Source: Pirellulaceae bacterium
GTDB lineage: Bacteria > Planctomycetota > Planctomycetia > Pirellulales > Pirellulaceae
Assembly (NCBI GenBank): GCA_016784735.1
Contig: JADHUC010000102.1
Span: 1-33,521 of the forward strand
Direction of reading: 5' to 3'
DNA length: 33,521 nucleotides
In this document: positions 25,276-33,521 of the stretch, piece by piece
How positions within the stretch are numbered: position 1 is the stretch's first letter
Layout: every line of letters starts with the position of its first letter
Made by a program: the position numbers and the translations under genes
The notes under the pieces: generated by a model
Databases searched by the model: none
What the model was told of the DNA's origin: nothing
The model's input: only the letters and a program-made list of their open reading frames with translations

Positions 25276-27894
25276 ATGGCCAAAAAATCGGCAGCAAAAA
25301 GCGGTACGTCTCTGGTAATCGTTGAATCGCCAGCCAAGGCGAGGACGATCGGCAAGTTTCTTGGCAAGGGCTTCACCGTCGAGGCAAGTATCGGGCATAT
25401 TCGCGATCTGCCCCAGGGCGCGAAGGAAGTCCCCGAGAAATTCAAGGGCGAAAAATGGGCCTACTTGGGGGTGAATGTCGAAAAGGACTTCGCGCCTATC
25501 TACATTGTGCCGTCGGATAAGAAAAAACAGGTGACCAAGCTTCGCAATGCGCTGAAGAACGCCGAGGGCCTCTATCTGGCCACGGACGAAGACCGTGAGG
25601 GCGAAGCCATCAGTTGGCATTTGTGTCAGGTACTGAAGCCCAAGGTGCCCGTACATCGGCTTGTGTTCCACGAGATCACGGAAGAGGCGATTCAGGAAGC
25701 ACTCGCGAATCCTCGCAGCATCGACGAAGGACTCGTCAAGGCGCAGGAAACACGACGTATCCTGGATCGACTGTACGGCTACGAGGTATCGCCGTTGCTG
25801 TGGAGGAAAATCGGCCCACGACTGTCGGCCGGTCGGGTTCAGAGCGTAGCCGTGCGACTGATCGTGGCGCGTGAGCGAGAGCGCTGCGCATTTACGTCGG
25901 CCAACTGGTGGGACCTACTCGGCACATTCGCGACCGATGCGGGCTCCCAACTGCAAGCGGCCCTTGTTTCGGTCGACGGCCGCCGCGTGCCGGCGGGCAA
26001 GGACTTCGACGGCAAGACGGGAGCCATCAAAGACTCGAATCTGTTGGTAATGGACGAAGCTGCCGCGACGGAATTGGCCGATCGGCTGAAGCAGGCTCGC
26101 TTCTCAGTCACCGCGTTGGAAGACAAACCTTACACTTCACGGCCGGCCGCGCCATTCACGACCAGCACCATGCAGCAGGAGGCCAATCGCAAATTGGGCT
26201 TCACGGCTCGCCGGGCGATGAACGTAGCCCAGAGCCTGTACGAAAACGGCTACATCACGTACATGCGTACCGACTCGACCACTCTGGCGCAAGTGGCCAT
26301 CGATGCAGCCCGCGATCTGGTCCGATCAGAATACGGTGACGCGTTTTTGCCAGACAGCCCTCGGATCTACACGTCGAAGGTCAAGAATGCCCAGGAAGCT
26401 CACGAGGCGATCCGGCCTGCCGGTCATCCGTTCCGTCTCCCGGAATCGCTTCGTTCGGAATTGGATCCGGACCAGTTCCGTCTATTCGACTTGATCTGGA
26501 AGCGAACGATCGCCAGCCAAATGGCGGACGCACGGGGCCGGCGAATCACCGTTACGCTGGAAGGTGACGGCGCCTTGTTTCAGGTCAGCGGGAGAACGAT
26601 CGACTTCGCAGGCTATCTGCGAGCGTACGTGGAAGGTTCCGACGATCCGGAGGCCGAATTGGCGGACAAGGAAACGCTTCTGCCAAGCGTCAAACTGGAC
26701 GAGGCGGTCGTCTGCCGCGATCTCGAGGGCAAGAGCCACGTCACGCAGCCGCCGCCCCGATACAGCGAAGCGGCGCTGACCCGTGCCCTGGAAGAAATGG
26801 GCATCGGCCGTCCGAGCACATACGCTTCGATCATCGATACGATTCAGGCTCGCGAGTATGTGTTCAAGAAAGGAAACGCCCTCGTCCCGTCGTGGACAGC
26901 GTTTTCCGTGGTGCGGCTGCTGGAGGAGCATCTCTCGCATCTGGTTGATTACGAGTTTACGGCTCAGATGGAAGATTTCCTCGACGCGATCGCCCGTCAC
27001 GAGACAGAGCATCAGGAGTATTTGCACGAGTTCTTCTTTGGCAACGACACTCCCGGCCTCCGGAAACGAGTCGAAGACAACATCAAGGAGATCGACGCTC
27101 GTACCGCTGGCCGCTTCTCGCTCGGCACACCCGAAAAAGGGGAGCACACCGAGGACGTCGTCCTGAGAGTCGGCAAGTTTGGGCCGTTCCTGGAGCAAGG
27201 AGAAAGGCGCGCGAGTGTGCCGCATGACATGCCGCCAGACGAGTTGACGTTGAAGAGAGCCTTGGAGTTGCTGGACGAAGGGCAAGTGGAAGACGAGCCG
27301 CTCGGGATCTGCCCGGACACGCACAAGCCGGTCTTCTTGAAAAAAGGGCGATTCGGCCCCTACGTGCAACTGGGCACGCGGGAAGGCGACGAGAAGCCCA
27401 AGAATGCTTCGTTGGCGAAAGGCATGGCGCCGGAGGACGTCGACCTGGCGACGGCGCTCGCGTTGCTGGCCCTGCCGCGCACGTTGGGCCCGGACCCAAA
27501 ATCGGCTGAAACGGTAATTGCGACAAACGGCCGGTACGGTCCGTATGTCAAGTGTGGAAGCGAGACCAGGTCCCTGCCGGACGATCTGTCACCGCTGGAC
27601 GTGACGCTGGAGCAGGCGTTGGCCCTCTTGGCCCAGCCCAAGGGTCGCGGACGCAGCAAGACACCGAAGGAGCCTATCAAGGTGTTTGACGCGTCCCCGA
27701 TCACCGATCAGCCGGTCAAATTGCTGGATGGCCGATACGGCCCTTACGTGACCGACGGCACGACCAATGCGTCGCTGCCGAAAGGGGGTTCGCCTGACGA
27801 CGTGACGTTTGAATACGCCCTGCAGTTGTTGGCCGATCGGGCAGCCAAAGGCCCGTCACCCAAGAAAAAGAAAAAGGCCAAGAAGAAATCGTAG
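25276..27894 (+). CDS. topA: DNA topoisomerase I (type IA)
   Basis: 872-residue topoisomerase I, which relaxes negative supercoils. The start is ATG 25276 (MAKKSAAKSG); the frame is open 21 codons further upstream, but the family's TOPRIM begins directly after this start. TOPRIM residues are Glu17 (VIVESPAK) and the acidic triad Asp104/Asp106/Glu108 (TDEDREGE). The active-site tyrosine is Tyr329 in YMRTDS. After the core (to ~590) there are no four-Cys zinc ribbons. Instead four topoisomerase C-terminal repeats appear (KFGPFLEQGE, RFGPYVQLGT, RYGPYVKCGS, RYGPYVTDGT), followed by a Lys-rich tail (KKKKKAKKKS) that probably binds DNA non-specifically. All key residues are present. Confidence 0.97.
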   Translation: MAKKSAAKSGTSLVIVESPAKARTIGKFLGKGFTVEASIGHIRDLPQGAKEVPEKFKGEKWAYLGVNVEKDFAPIYIVPSDKKKQVTKLRNALKNAEGLYLATDEDREGEAISWHLCQVLKPKVPVHRLVFHEITEEAIQEALANPRSIDEGLVKAQETRRILDRLYGYEVSPLLWRKIGPRLSAGRVQSVAVRLIVARERERCAFTSANWWDLLGTFATDAGSQLQAALVSVDGRRVPAGKDFDGKTGAIKDSNLLVMDEAAATELADRLKQARFSVTALEDKPYTSRPAAPFTTSTMQQEANRKLGFTARRAMNVAQSLYENGYITYMRTDSTTLAQVAIDAARDLVRSEYGDAFLPDSPRIYTSKVKNAQEAHEAIRPAGHPFRLPESLRSELDPDQFRLFDLIWKRTIASQMADARGRRITVTLEGDGALFQVSGRTIDFAGYLRAYVEGSDDPEAELADKETLLPSVKLDEAVVCRDLEGKSHVTQPPPRYSEAALTRALEEMGIGRPSTYASIIDTIQAREYVFKKGNALVPSWTAFSVVRLLEEHLSHLVDYEFTAQMEDFLDAIARHETEHQEYLHEFFFGNDTPGLRKRVEDNIKEIDARTAGRFSLGTPEKGEHTEDVVLRVGKFGPFLEQGERRASVPHDMPPDELTLKRALELLDEGQVEDEPLGICPDTHKPVFLKKGRFGPYVQLGTREGDEKPKNASLAKGMAPEDVDLATALALLALPRTLGPDPKSAETVIATNGRYGPYVKCGSETRSLPDDLSPLDVTLEQALALLAQPKGRGRSKTPKEPIKVFDASPITDQPVKLLDGRYGPYVTDGTTNASLPKGGSPDDVTFEYALQLLADRAAKGPSPKKKKKAKKKS

Positions 27895-28039
27895 GGCGGT
27901 TTCGCAAGGCTTGCTGCGTCGTTCAACCCGGAGACACGGGCGGGCAGCCCACTAGTCAACCGTCGCGGATGGCTTAGACTAACGTGCTTCCCTCTACGCT
28001 GGCCACTCCGTTTGGATATCTCGGTTTCTCCAACGGGCG

Positions 28040-30064
28040 GTGCCAGCCGCTCTATGCAAGGCACGGGCGAAAGAACCGCCGGTGAGTGATGCAAACGCGC
28101 GATCCATGCGATCTTGGCTGGAACAATTTCACAATCGGTTTCTGGGACATCTTCAGCGCGGTGCGATTCCGGCCGGAACGCTCACACTGATCCTGGCCGG
28201 AGTGATTGGGGTCCTTGGCGGCTTCGGTGCCGTTCTGTTTACGCTGTTGATCAATTCGATCAGCCAGTTAACGGTCGAGTCGATCGTCCCTGCGATCAAT
28301 GATAACCGGGCATGGCTTTTGGCATTGTGCGTTTGCCCCGCGTTAGGGCTGCTACTGGTGTCCTGGTTCACTCGACGATTCGCCCCCGAAGCCCAAGGGC
28401 ACGGCGTACCGGAAGTGATCACTGCGGTGGCTCGGCATGACGGGGTCATCCGACCACGCGTTTCATTGGTGAAAATCCTTGCCAGCGGCGTGTGCATCGG
28501 GACGGGAGGATCCATCGGACGTGAGGGCCCCATTGTCCAGATTGGTTCGTCCCTGGGCAGCGTTTCCGGACAGCTCTTCAAGCTCTCCGCCCGAAATATC
28601 AAAGTGCTTGTTGCCGCCGGGGCGGCCGCGGGCATCAGTGCCACGTTCAACGCACCACTGGCCGGGGTCGTGTTCGCCAGTGAGATCATCCTGGGCAGTT
28701 TCGCCGTCGAAAGTCTTACGCCCATTGTCATCGCCAGCGTGCTGGCCGACGTGGTGCAAGTCCACGTGGGCGAACACCGTTTCGAGGCGGCGTTTCCCCA
28801 CATCTATCACTCGTTTCACGGGGCGTGGGAGCAACTTCCTTCTTACGTCCTGCTGGGCGTGGTATGTGGTTTGGCGGCTGCGGGCTTCATCAAGCTGTTG
28901 TACGGTGTCGAGGATCTTGGCCAGCGATACTTGCCAAAATGGTGGATGCGGGCGCTCGTGTTCGGTGGTTTGGTCGGTCTGGCCGGTGTCTTCTACCCAA
29001 TGACGGCACCGGTCCAGCCTTCGGCCGCTGAGGGGCGGGACGAAGCGTCTCGCGAGACGGCGATGCCACCGTTGTTTGGGGTCGGCTATGGCGTGGTGGA
29101 CCATGCGCTGCATCTGGAATTCGCGCCGCCTGGGAAAGCTGACGACGTACCCGGTCGAACCGAATTGGACCATCTGCCCGAAGCCAAGAGGCGAGAAGCC
29201 GAGAGCAAGATAGTCTCTCTGCAGCCGTCACAGATGCTGAAAGAATTGTGGTGGCTACTACCGCTGGCTTTCCTGAAACCGTTGATGACCAGCCTGACCT
29301 TGGGGGGCGGCGGGTCCGGCGGCATTTTCGCGCCGTCTTTGTTCATCGGTGCCACGGCCGGTGCGTCGTTCGGAGTGATCTGCAATCTCGCGTTGCCCGA
29401 GTGGAGCGCTAATCCGGGAGTCTACGCAATTGTGGGCATGGGTGCAGTGGTGGCCGGCACGACGCAGGGTGTATTGAGCGCCATATTGATCGTCTACGAG
29501 ATGACGAACGATTACCACTTGATTCTCCCCATCATGGTGGCCGCGGGGTTGGCGAGCCTTGTGGCGCAATTGATCGATCCAGAGAGCATTTACCACAAGA
29601 AGATCAGTCGTCGCGGCGAGACGGTTGCGCGAGGGCACGACATGCACCACATGGAGCACATCATGGTCCGTGATGTCATGATTCGGCACTTCCCAACCGT
29701 CAAGTACTCGGACAACGTCACGGAGATCATTCGCGTGGCTCAGGCCAATTCGCACATCGAGAGTTTGCCCGTGATGAACGACGAGGGCAGACTTATTGGC
29801 ATTATTCGACCCGAGGACTTGCATCGCGTCTTGGACAGCGACATGCCCCCTCAACTGGTCAATGCAGAAGACATCGCGTTGGCCTCGCCGCTCTCGGTCG
29901 AGCCGAACGAGAATCTGTTGGAAGCCCTGCGCGATTTCGGCACACGAGACATCGAGACGTTGCCGGTGGAGTCTGGGCTTGGCCCGTCAAGACGCCTCGT
30001 AGGGCTGTTGATGCGCAGTGACGTGATGCGCCGGTACCGGCAGGAGATGCTTCGCCGGCGCTAA
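28040..30064 (+). CDS. ClC-family chloride channel/transporter with CBS domains
   Basis: Membrane protein of up to 674 residues (numbering from the GTG at 28040). The start is uncertain: GTG 28040, GTG 28082 and ATG 28106 are all possible and none has a good ribosome site. Selectivity motifs are GHGVPE (120-125), GREGP (160-164, with gating Glu162), FNAPLAG (203-209) and GGIFAPSLFIG. The helix after FNAPLAG has Ile216 at the position of the E. coli proton glutamate Glu203. A ~70-residue hydrophilic insert lies before the final membrane helices. Two C-terminal CBS domains (~545-605 and ~615-670) probably sense adenine nucleotides. It lies 145 nt after topA. Transport of chloride is from family knowledge. 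Confidence 0.93.
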   Translation: MPAALCKARAKEPPVSDANARSMRSWLEQFHNRFLGHLQRGAIPAGTLTLILAGVIGVLGGFGAVLFTLLINSISQLTVESIVPAINDNRAWLLALCVCPALGLLLVSWFTRRFAPEAQGHGVPEVITAVARHDGVIRPRVSLVKILASGVCIGTGGSIGREGPIVQIGSSLGSVSGQLFKLSARNIKVLVAAGAAAGISATFNAPLAGVVFASEIILGSFAVESLTPIVIASVLADVVQVHVGEHRFEAAFPHIYHSFHGAWEQLPSYVLLGVVCGLAAAGFIKLLYGVEDLGQRYLPKWWMRALVFGGLVGLAGVFYPMTAPVQPSAAEGRDEASRETAMPPLFGVGYGVVDHALHLEFAPPGKADDVPGRTELDHLPEAKRREAESKIVSLQPSQMLKELWWLLPLAFLKPLMTSLTLGGGGSGGIFAPSLFIGATAGASFGVICNLALPEWSANPGVYAIVGMGAVVAGTTQGVLSAILIVYEMTNDYHLILPIMVAAGLASLVAQLIDPESIYHKKISRRGETVARGHDMHHMEHIMVRDVMIRHFPTVKYSDNVTEIIRVAQANSHIESLPVMNDEGRLIGIIRPEDLHRVLDSDMPPQLVNAEDIALASPLSVEPNENLLEALRDFGTRDIETLPVESGLGPSRRLVGLLMRSDVMRRYRQEMLRRR

Positions 30065-30106
30065 CTGGCCGCGATCCGAGAGCGGTTTGATTGTAGCTTC
30101 GTCACT

Positions 30107-30176
30107 GTGGGGCACGTTTCCAACGTGCCGTAGTTCCCCAACCTCCAGGCATCGGCACGTTGGAAACGTGCCCCAC
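30107..30176. repeat. Perfect 23-bp palindrome with self-folding arms
   Basis: Arms 30107-30129 and 30154-30176 are perfectly complementary over 23 nt with a 24-nt loop. Each arm also contains its own hairpin: GGCACGTT, three bases (TCC), AACGTGCC. The element begins 43 nt after the clc stop codon. It could fold as one long stem or as two small hairpins. No flanking duplication is visible. It may end clc transcription or be a dispersed repeat. Confidence 0.9.
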
Positions 30177-30318
30177 GCTCCGATGCCGCTAGCATTGACA
30201 TCTAGCCCAGCCAATCCGACTTGTCACATTGGCGTGGCCTTCGTATACTCCGCCGCGCTTCTTCTCGATTTCTCTTGCTGCGCGCCCAACGCAGTCATTC
30301 TTGAGCAGGGAGGCTTAG

Positions 30319-31569
30319 ATGTTTACGCGAATCGTGGCCCCGCTGGTGGTGATGCTGTTGGCCTCTTCCATCATTTTGGCCCAGCCATCAACGAGGCTGC
30401 CAACGGACGATGGATCGGCTGGAAGTTGGCAGGCGATCAAGAAAAGCGAATCCCCGGTCAGGACATCGGCCGGCGGCGGCGTTTCGCTTGCGGCCAGTGG
30501 TCTGGCGAACGGCTCGGCTCCGATTACTTCGGTCAGCAAAGGCTCCGGCAAGCTGCCGAACGATCACGGCCAGCTCTGGCGCGAGTACGACATCAGCCCG
30601 TACACGTCGCGCGTGACGACCACCGAGCACCCGCAGAAGGCGGTGATCGATTGGATCCTGCGCGATACGGGAACCGAAGTCTGGTTCTCCGAACCGCTCG
30701 GGATACTGAGCGCCACTCGCAATACGCTGTACGTGTATCACACCGAAGAAATGCAAGGGTTGATCGGTGACGTGGTCGATCGCTTTCTCGTTGATTGCAT
30801 CGACGGCAGGGAAGCGGAATCATACGCGTTCAGCCTGCGGCTGATAACCATCGCTAGTCCCAACTGGCGGACGACGGCCATGTCGCTCCTACAACCGGTC
30901 GATGTCAAGGCCGCCGGAGTCGACGCCTGGCTTCTGTCCAAGGAGAACGCCGCTGTGCTGATCGGCCAGTTGCAGAAGCGCACCGATTTCCGCGAACTCA
31001 ACTCGCCCAACGTGCTGATCAACAACGGCCAGTCTCACACGATCGCGCGGACAACGCCTCGGAACTACGTCCGATCGGTGCGAATGAGGCCGGACGTTTG
31101 GCCGGGCCACGAATTGAATATGGGACAGATACTGGAAGGGTATTCGCTGCAGATTAGCCCGCTGATGACGGTGGACGGCAACACCATCGACGTCGTCGTC
31201 CGTTGCCACATCGACCAGGTCGAGAAGCTGGTGCCCGTACCCGTCGACGTACCATCGCCGAGCGGCGGCGCACAGCGAGTGCAGATCCAAGTGCCTCAGG
31301 TGGTTAGCTGGCGACTGCACGAGCGATTCCGTTGGCCGGCCAGTCAGGTTATGCTGCTCGGTTGTGGCGTGGTCGCCTCGCCCACAGCCGAACGCTCGGG
31401 GCTCTTGGGACTTCCCATTCCATCGGTGCCGGGGATACCCTTGACCAAGTCGCCCAATCGAGCGGACGCGTTGCTGTTTATCGAGTGCAAAGGCAAACAG
31501 AGTCAGACGTTGCTCGAAGCCAAACGCGATCTCCGTGACGGCCAATCCAACTTCAACGGCCGGTATTAG
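30319..31569 (+). CDS. Exported secretin-like protein
   Basis: 416-residue exported protein. A signal peptide (MFTRIVAPLVVMLLASSIILA, cleavage near residue 21) precedes a low-complexity Ser/Gly-rich stretch to ~75. Residues ~90-160 look like a short N0/STN-type periplasmic domain (VIDWILRDTGTEVWF...). Residues ~200-400 resemble the secretin fold of type II/III systems (NSPNVLINNGQSHTI, then GYSLQISPLMTVDGNTIDVVVRCHID). The protein is shorter than true secretins, and no pilotin or secretion genes are adjacent, so it may be a secretin-derived protein rather than a pore. GGGAGG lies 5 nt before the ATG. Identification is from pattern resemblance only. Confidence 0.6.
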   Translation: MFTRIVAPLVVMLLASSIILAQPSTRLPTDDGSAGSWQAIKKSESPVRTSAGGGVSLAASGLANGSAPITSVSKGSGKLPNDHGQLWREYDISPYTSRVTTTEHPQKAVIDWILRDTGTEVWFSEPLGILSATRNTLYVYHTEEMQGLIGDVVDRFLVDCIDGREAESYAFSLRLITIASPNWRTTAMSLLQPVDVKAAGVDAWLLSKENAAVLIGQLQKRTDFRELNSPNVLINNGQSHTIARTTPRNYVRSVRMRPDVWPGHELNMGQILEGYSLQISPLMTVDGNTIDVVVRCHIDQVEKLVPVPVDVPSPSGGAQRVQIQVPQVVSWRLHERFRWPASQVMLLGCGVVASPTAERSGLLGLPIPSVPGIPLTKSPNRADALLFIECKGKQSQTLLEAKRDLRDGQSNFNGRY

Positions 31570-31594
31570 CGATCTGGCAGGATTGTTCTTGTGA

Positions 31595-31652
31595 GTACGA
31601 TGGCCTTCCAAGGCCGTCGGCTGTTTGGGTCGGCCTTGGAAGGCCAACCTAC
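31595..31652. repeat. 22-bp palindrome with TTCCAA core
   Basis: Arms 31595-31616 and 31631-31652 are complementary with two mismatches (15 nt perfect at the inner end, GGCCTTCCAAGGCCG), loop 14 nt. As in the element at 30107-30176, each arm folds on itself (GGCCTT, CC, AAGGCC). It begins 25 nt after the stop codon of the secretin-like gene and precedes the end of the convergent integrase gene. Confidence 0.88.
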
Positions 31653-31729
31653 AATTAGCAAACTGACAGACCGCTAGCCATAACACGCAAACCGACAACA
31701 CCAAGCATCTGACGGATCACCGATTCCGT

Positions 31730-33061
31730 TCATGCCAGGACTACTGGCGAGTCAGCTATTCCTTTGTCTTCTTGCAGGCTCTTTTCGTCTTGCAGTTTGG
31801 CCGATGGCTCAAGATCGCCTCTAACCTCTTGCCCTGTAACACGTTTACGGCAACCATCGCCAAATGCGGTTGCAGTCGGCTGCAGCACTGAAATATGAGG
31901 CGCTTCTTCGGCTTTTGCGTCGCTTGGTTGACGCCCCGAAAGCAACGTCTGCGCCAAGCCGAAATGGTCTGCAGTGACTTTGTTGTAGTGCGCATCAGCA
32001 ACGGCCCTTGAGTTGCCCATCCAGGCACAAACTACGTGGGAGGGGAATAGGTCCGATAGCTCCGTCTGACGTGATTTGCGGAGGTTGTTCGCGAACATTG
32101 GCCACGGCTCAAAACCGGCAGCCCGGATGAATCGCTTGATGTTCGAACTGATCCATGCGCCTGATCCTCGGCGCCGAGAAATGACATACCGCGAGCCCTC
32201 TTCGGCTGCCTCAAATGCTCGCTCAAGGTACGGCTTCAATTCCGGGAAGATTGGGACCGTTCGTTTGTCCTTCCCCGCGTGTCGCCGAGTCTTTGGAGAG
32301 TAGACCGTCATTCGATTTTGTGCCCAGTCGATACAGTTCCATTCGAGGGCCATGGTCTCAGACGGACATCTCACACCGCCGAATCGACTTAGCGCGAAGA
32401 TCAACGCCCATTCCTCGTCTGGGCATTCGGCCAGAATCTCATAGGCCATATCGAGCGGAACAATGAAAGTCTTCTCCTCGTTTGGTTGCACGTTGCAGGG
32501 GAGTTCATCGAAAGGGTTCTCTTCAATCATTCGCTTTCGCAGGGCAGTGCGGAAAAACTGTTTCGCGATAGCGGTATACTTCCGAACCGTGTTTTCCGAA
32601 TGAGGCTTGGCCAGCATGTGAAGTCTCCATTCTTCTGCTTCTCCAGGCGACATGTCTCGAATGGAAGCATTGGCACCGAAGTAGTCAACGAGATGCCTCC
32701 GGACAACCTCGTACTTTCCGGAGGTGCTTTCACTTACGTTCGTGCGCTTGGCGATGTAGTCCGCAATGAAGGCATCAAGGGTCGCCTGCTCCCGTTGCTG
32801 AACCAGCCCCGCCCTGGCCATCCGGTCATGCAGATCGTCGCCGACTCGCTTCAGCCAGTCGGCCGTGTGTTTCTCCAGGGCCGCGCCGGTCGAGAGGTGT
32901 TCAATGATTTCCTCGACATGCCCGCGGACGGTCTCCGCGTTCTTCTTCGAGCACTTCCCCAGACGTAGCGACCGCCGCTTGCCGTCTGGGTGCTTGAATT
33001 GAATCATCCGCCGGCCGTCCGGCTTTCCGTCGCTTCCTCGTTGAATCGTGATACTTGCCAT
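31730..33061 (-). CDS. Tyrosine recombinase / integrase (planctomycete type)
   Basis: 443-residue site-specific recombinase. The ATG at 33061 is chosen (MASITIQRG) with GGAG 9 nt upstream; the open frame to 33145 would run through the leader hairpin. An N-terminal core-binding (SAM-like) domain covers ~90-190 (TLDAFIADYIAKRTNVS). The catalytic domain (~200-370) has Arg231 (FGGVRCPSE), Lys266, Arg328 in NNLRKSRQTEL, Trp347 (AWMGNS) and the nucleophile Tyr359 (AHYNKVT). The usual His of the HxxR box is Asn325, as I recall for planctomycete relatives. No excisionase, phage or plasmid gene accompanies it here. Residues ~375-443 form a disordered tail. Confidence 0.9.
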   Translation of the reverse strand: MASITIQRGSDGKPDGRRMIQFKHPDGKRRSLRLGKCSKKNAETVRGHVEEIIEHLSTGAALEKHTADWLKRVGDDLHDRMARAGLVQQREQATLDAFIADYIAKRTNVSESTSGKYEVVRRHLVDYFGANASIRDMSPGEAEEWRLHMLAKPHSENTVRKYTAIAKQFFRTALRKRMIEENPFDELPCNVQPNEEKTFIVPLDMAYEILAECPDEEWALIFALSRFGGVRCPSETMALEWNCIDWAQNRMTVYSPKTRRHAGKDKRTVPIFPELKPYLERAFEAAEEGSRYVISRRRGSGAWISSNIKRFIRAAGFEPWPMFANNLRKSRQTELSDLFPSHVVCAWMGNSRAVADAHYNKVTADHFGLAQTLLSGRQPSDAKAEEAPHISVLQPTATAFGDGCRKRVTGQEVRGDLEPSAKLQDEKSLQEDKGIADSPVVLA

Positions 33062-33521
33062 GTAGAATACTCCTATCGGTTTTGTGTTTGGCCGCGTCGA
33101 CCGTGCAGGGTCGGCGCGGCTGTTTTTGTTGGCAGGCGCAAACACTGACGATATCCCTATTCTGCGAACACGGATGTGTCAGACGCCCGCCAGACGGATG
33201 CATCGTTTCCCTTTCGCTGGAATTGAACGAAGACAACCCCAGCGAGGAAACGCGGATTTCGCAACGAGCGATTCGCGATTAGAATGGCGGTTAGCCATGA
33301 TGTGACCCTCTTACCCAGGGTTACTGAAATGGTTAGAGCCGCTTTGGTGTTTGCGCACCGAGGCGGCTTGCTCTATTTGTACCGCAGGGCGGTTTGAAGT
33401 CAAGCGAATTCTGCCCGCCGCCCGCATCCTTGGGTAGCGTGGCTGGTTCTGTTTGGGGCCGTCCGTGGCCGTTTCTTCTCGTCAGACTGTTTTCGTCAAA
33501 AACAGGTTGCAAGATCCTCTG
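33062..33521. other. Region upstream of the integrase, no gene seen
   Basis: This 460-nt stretch to the window end has no credible coding region; the small open frames lack ribosome sites and family similarity. It holds the strong leader hairpin at 33091-33130 and a weaker hairpin at 33337-33368 (13-nt arms, two mismatches, loop TTTGCG). It may include a recombination site for the integrase, but the matching partner site would lie outside the window. Confidence 0.4.
33091..33130 (+). terminator. Strong hairpin plus T-run in the integrase leader
   Basis: GCCGCGTCGACC (33091-33102) and GGTCGGCGCGGC (33109-33120) form a 12-bp stem with one G-T type mismatch and loop GTGCAG, followed by TGTTTTTGTT (33121-33130). 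Read on the plus strand it is a textbook intrinsic terminator, blocking transcription that runs antisense through the integrase gene. Read on the minus strand it is a leader hairpin about 30 nt before the integrase start. Confidence 0.7.

Noticed and set aside
30087..30770. 227-residue plus-strand frame overlapping the start of the secretin-like gene.
   Set aside because: It runs through the palindrome and into another frame of a gene with a clear signal peptide and ribosome site.
31660..33310. Possible att direct repeat flanking the integrase (CCGCTAGCCATAA near 31670 against GCGGTTAGCCATGA near 33288).
   Set aside because: The match is short and interrupted by mismatches; it is within chance expectation.
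33300..33400. tRNA-like stretch (GGTTAGAGC resembling a D-arm) near the window end.
   Set aside because: The following stem has 13 bp, far longer than an anticodon stem, and no proper T-arm or acceptor pairing was found.

Overview
The window looks like a chromosome segment of a planctomycete, probably of the Pirellulales type. The evidence is: a giant secreted protein with an N-terminal LEPR-XLL-type motif and dockerin repeats; Ser/Thr kinases joined to WD40 propellers and paired with ECF sigma factors of the planctomycete-expanded family; a stand-alone tyrosine recombinase with the planctomycete form of the active site; a GYF_2 protein; a topoisomerase I with repeated C-terminal domains; and many long palindromic repeats between genes. 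No rRNA, tRNA or CRISPR array was found. Species-level assignment is not possible by eye.

Layout. Bases 1-545 hold a decayed ECF sigma-factor fragment. Bases 546-6921 (minus) hold a small exported protein followed by a roughly 1,895-residue surface protein made of four beta-helix-like repeats, Ig/cadherin-like domains and two cohesin-like/dockerin pairs. Bases 7144-8121 hold an ECF sigma gene (plus) bracketed by two copies of one nested palindrome of about 135 bp; the downstream copy has a perfect 9-bp flanking direct repeat. Bases 8354-14442 (minus) are a translationally coupled ECF sigma factor and an 1,839-residue kinase-TM-propeller-FGE-propeller-propeller receptor. Bases 14697-19303 (minus) carry xseA and the three-gene proton-translocating transhydrogenase operon (pntAA-pntAB-pntB). 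Bases 19561-20415 (plus) encode a GYF_2 membrane protein. Bases 20591-25086 (minus) encode a SurA/PpiD-like anchored chaperone and a Met-rich lipoprotein, both with in-frame tandem repeats. Bases 25276-31569 (plus) carry topA, a ClC transporter with CBS domains and a secretin-like exported protein. Bases 31730-33061 (minus) encode a lone tyrosine recombinase with a strong hairpin in its leader.

How the parts fit. Housekeeping genes (xseA, pnt, topA, clc) are mixed with envelope and signalling genes. The kinase and its upstream sigma factor overlap by ATGA, so they are probably one signalling unit in which the kinase senses through extracytoplasmic propellers and acts on the sigma factor (inference). 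The second intact sigma factor, which is convergent to the kinase and of the same subfamily, may be a paralogue that belongs to the same circuit. The chaperone-lipoprotein pair suggests envelope maintenance. The most unusual non-coding content is a set of at least three unrelated families of long palindromes, one of which looks like a miniature transposon bracketing a regulator gene.
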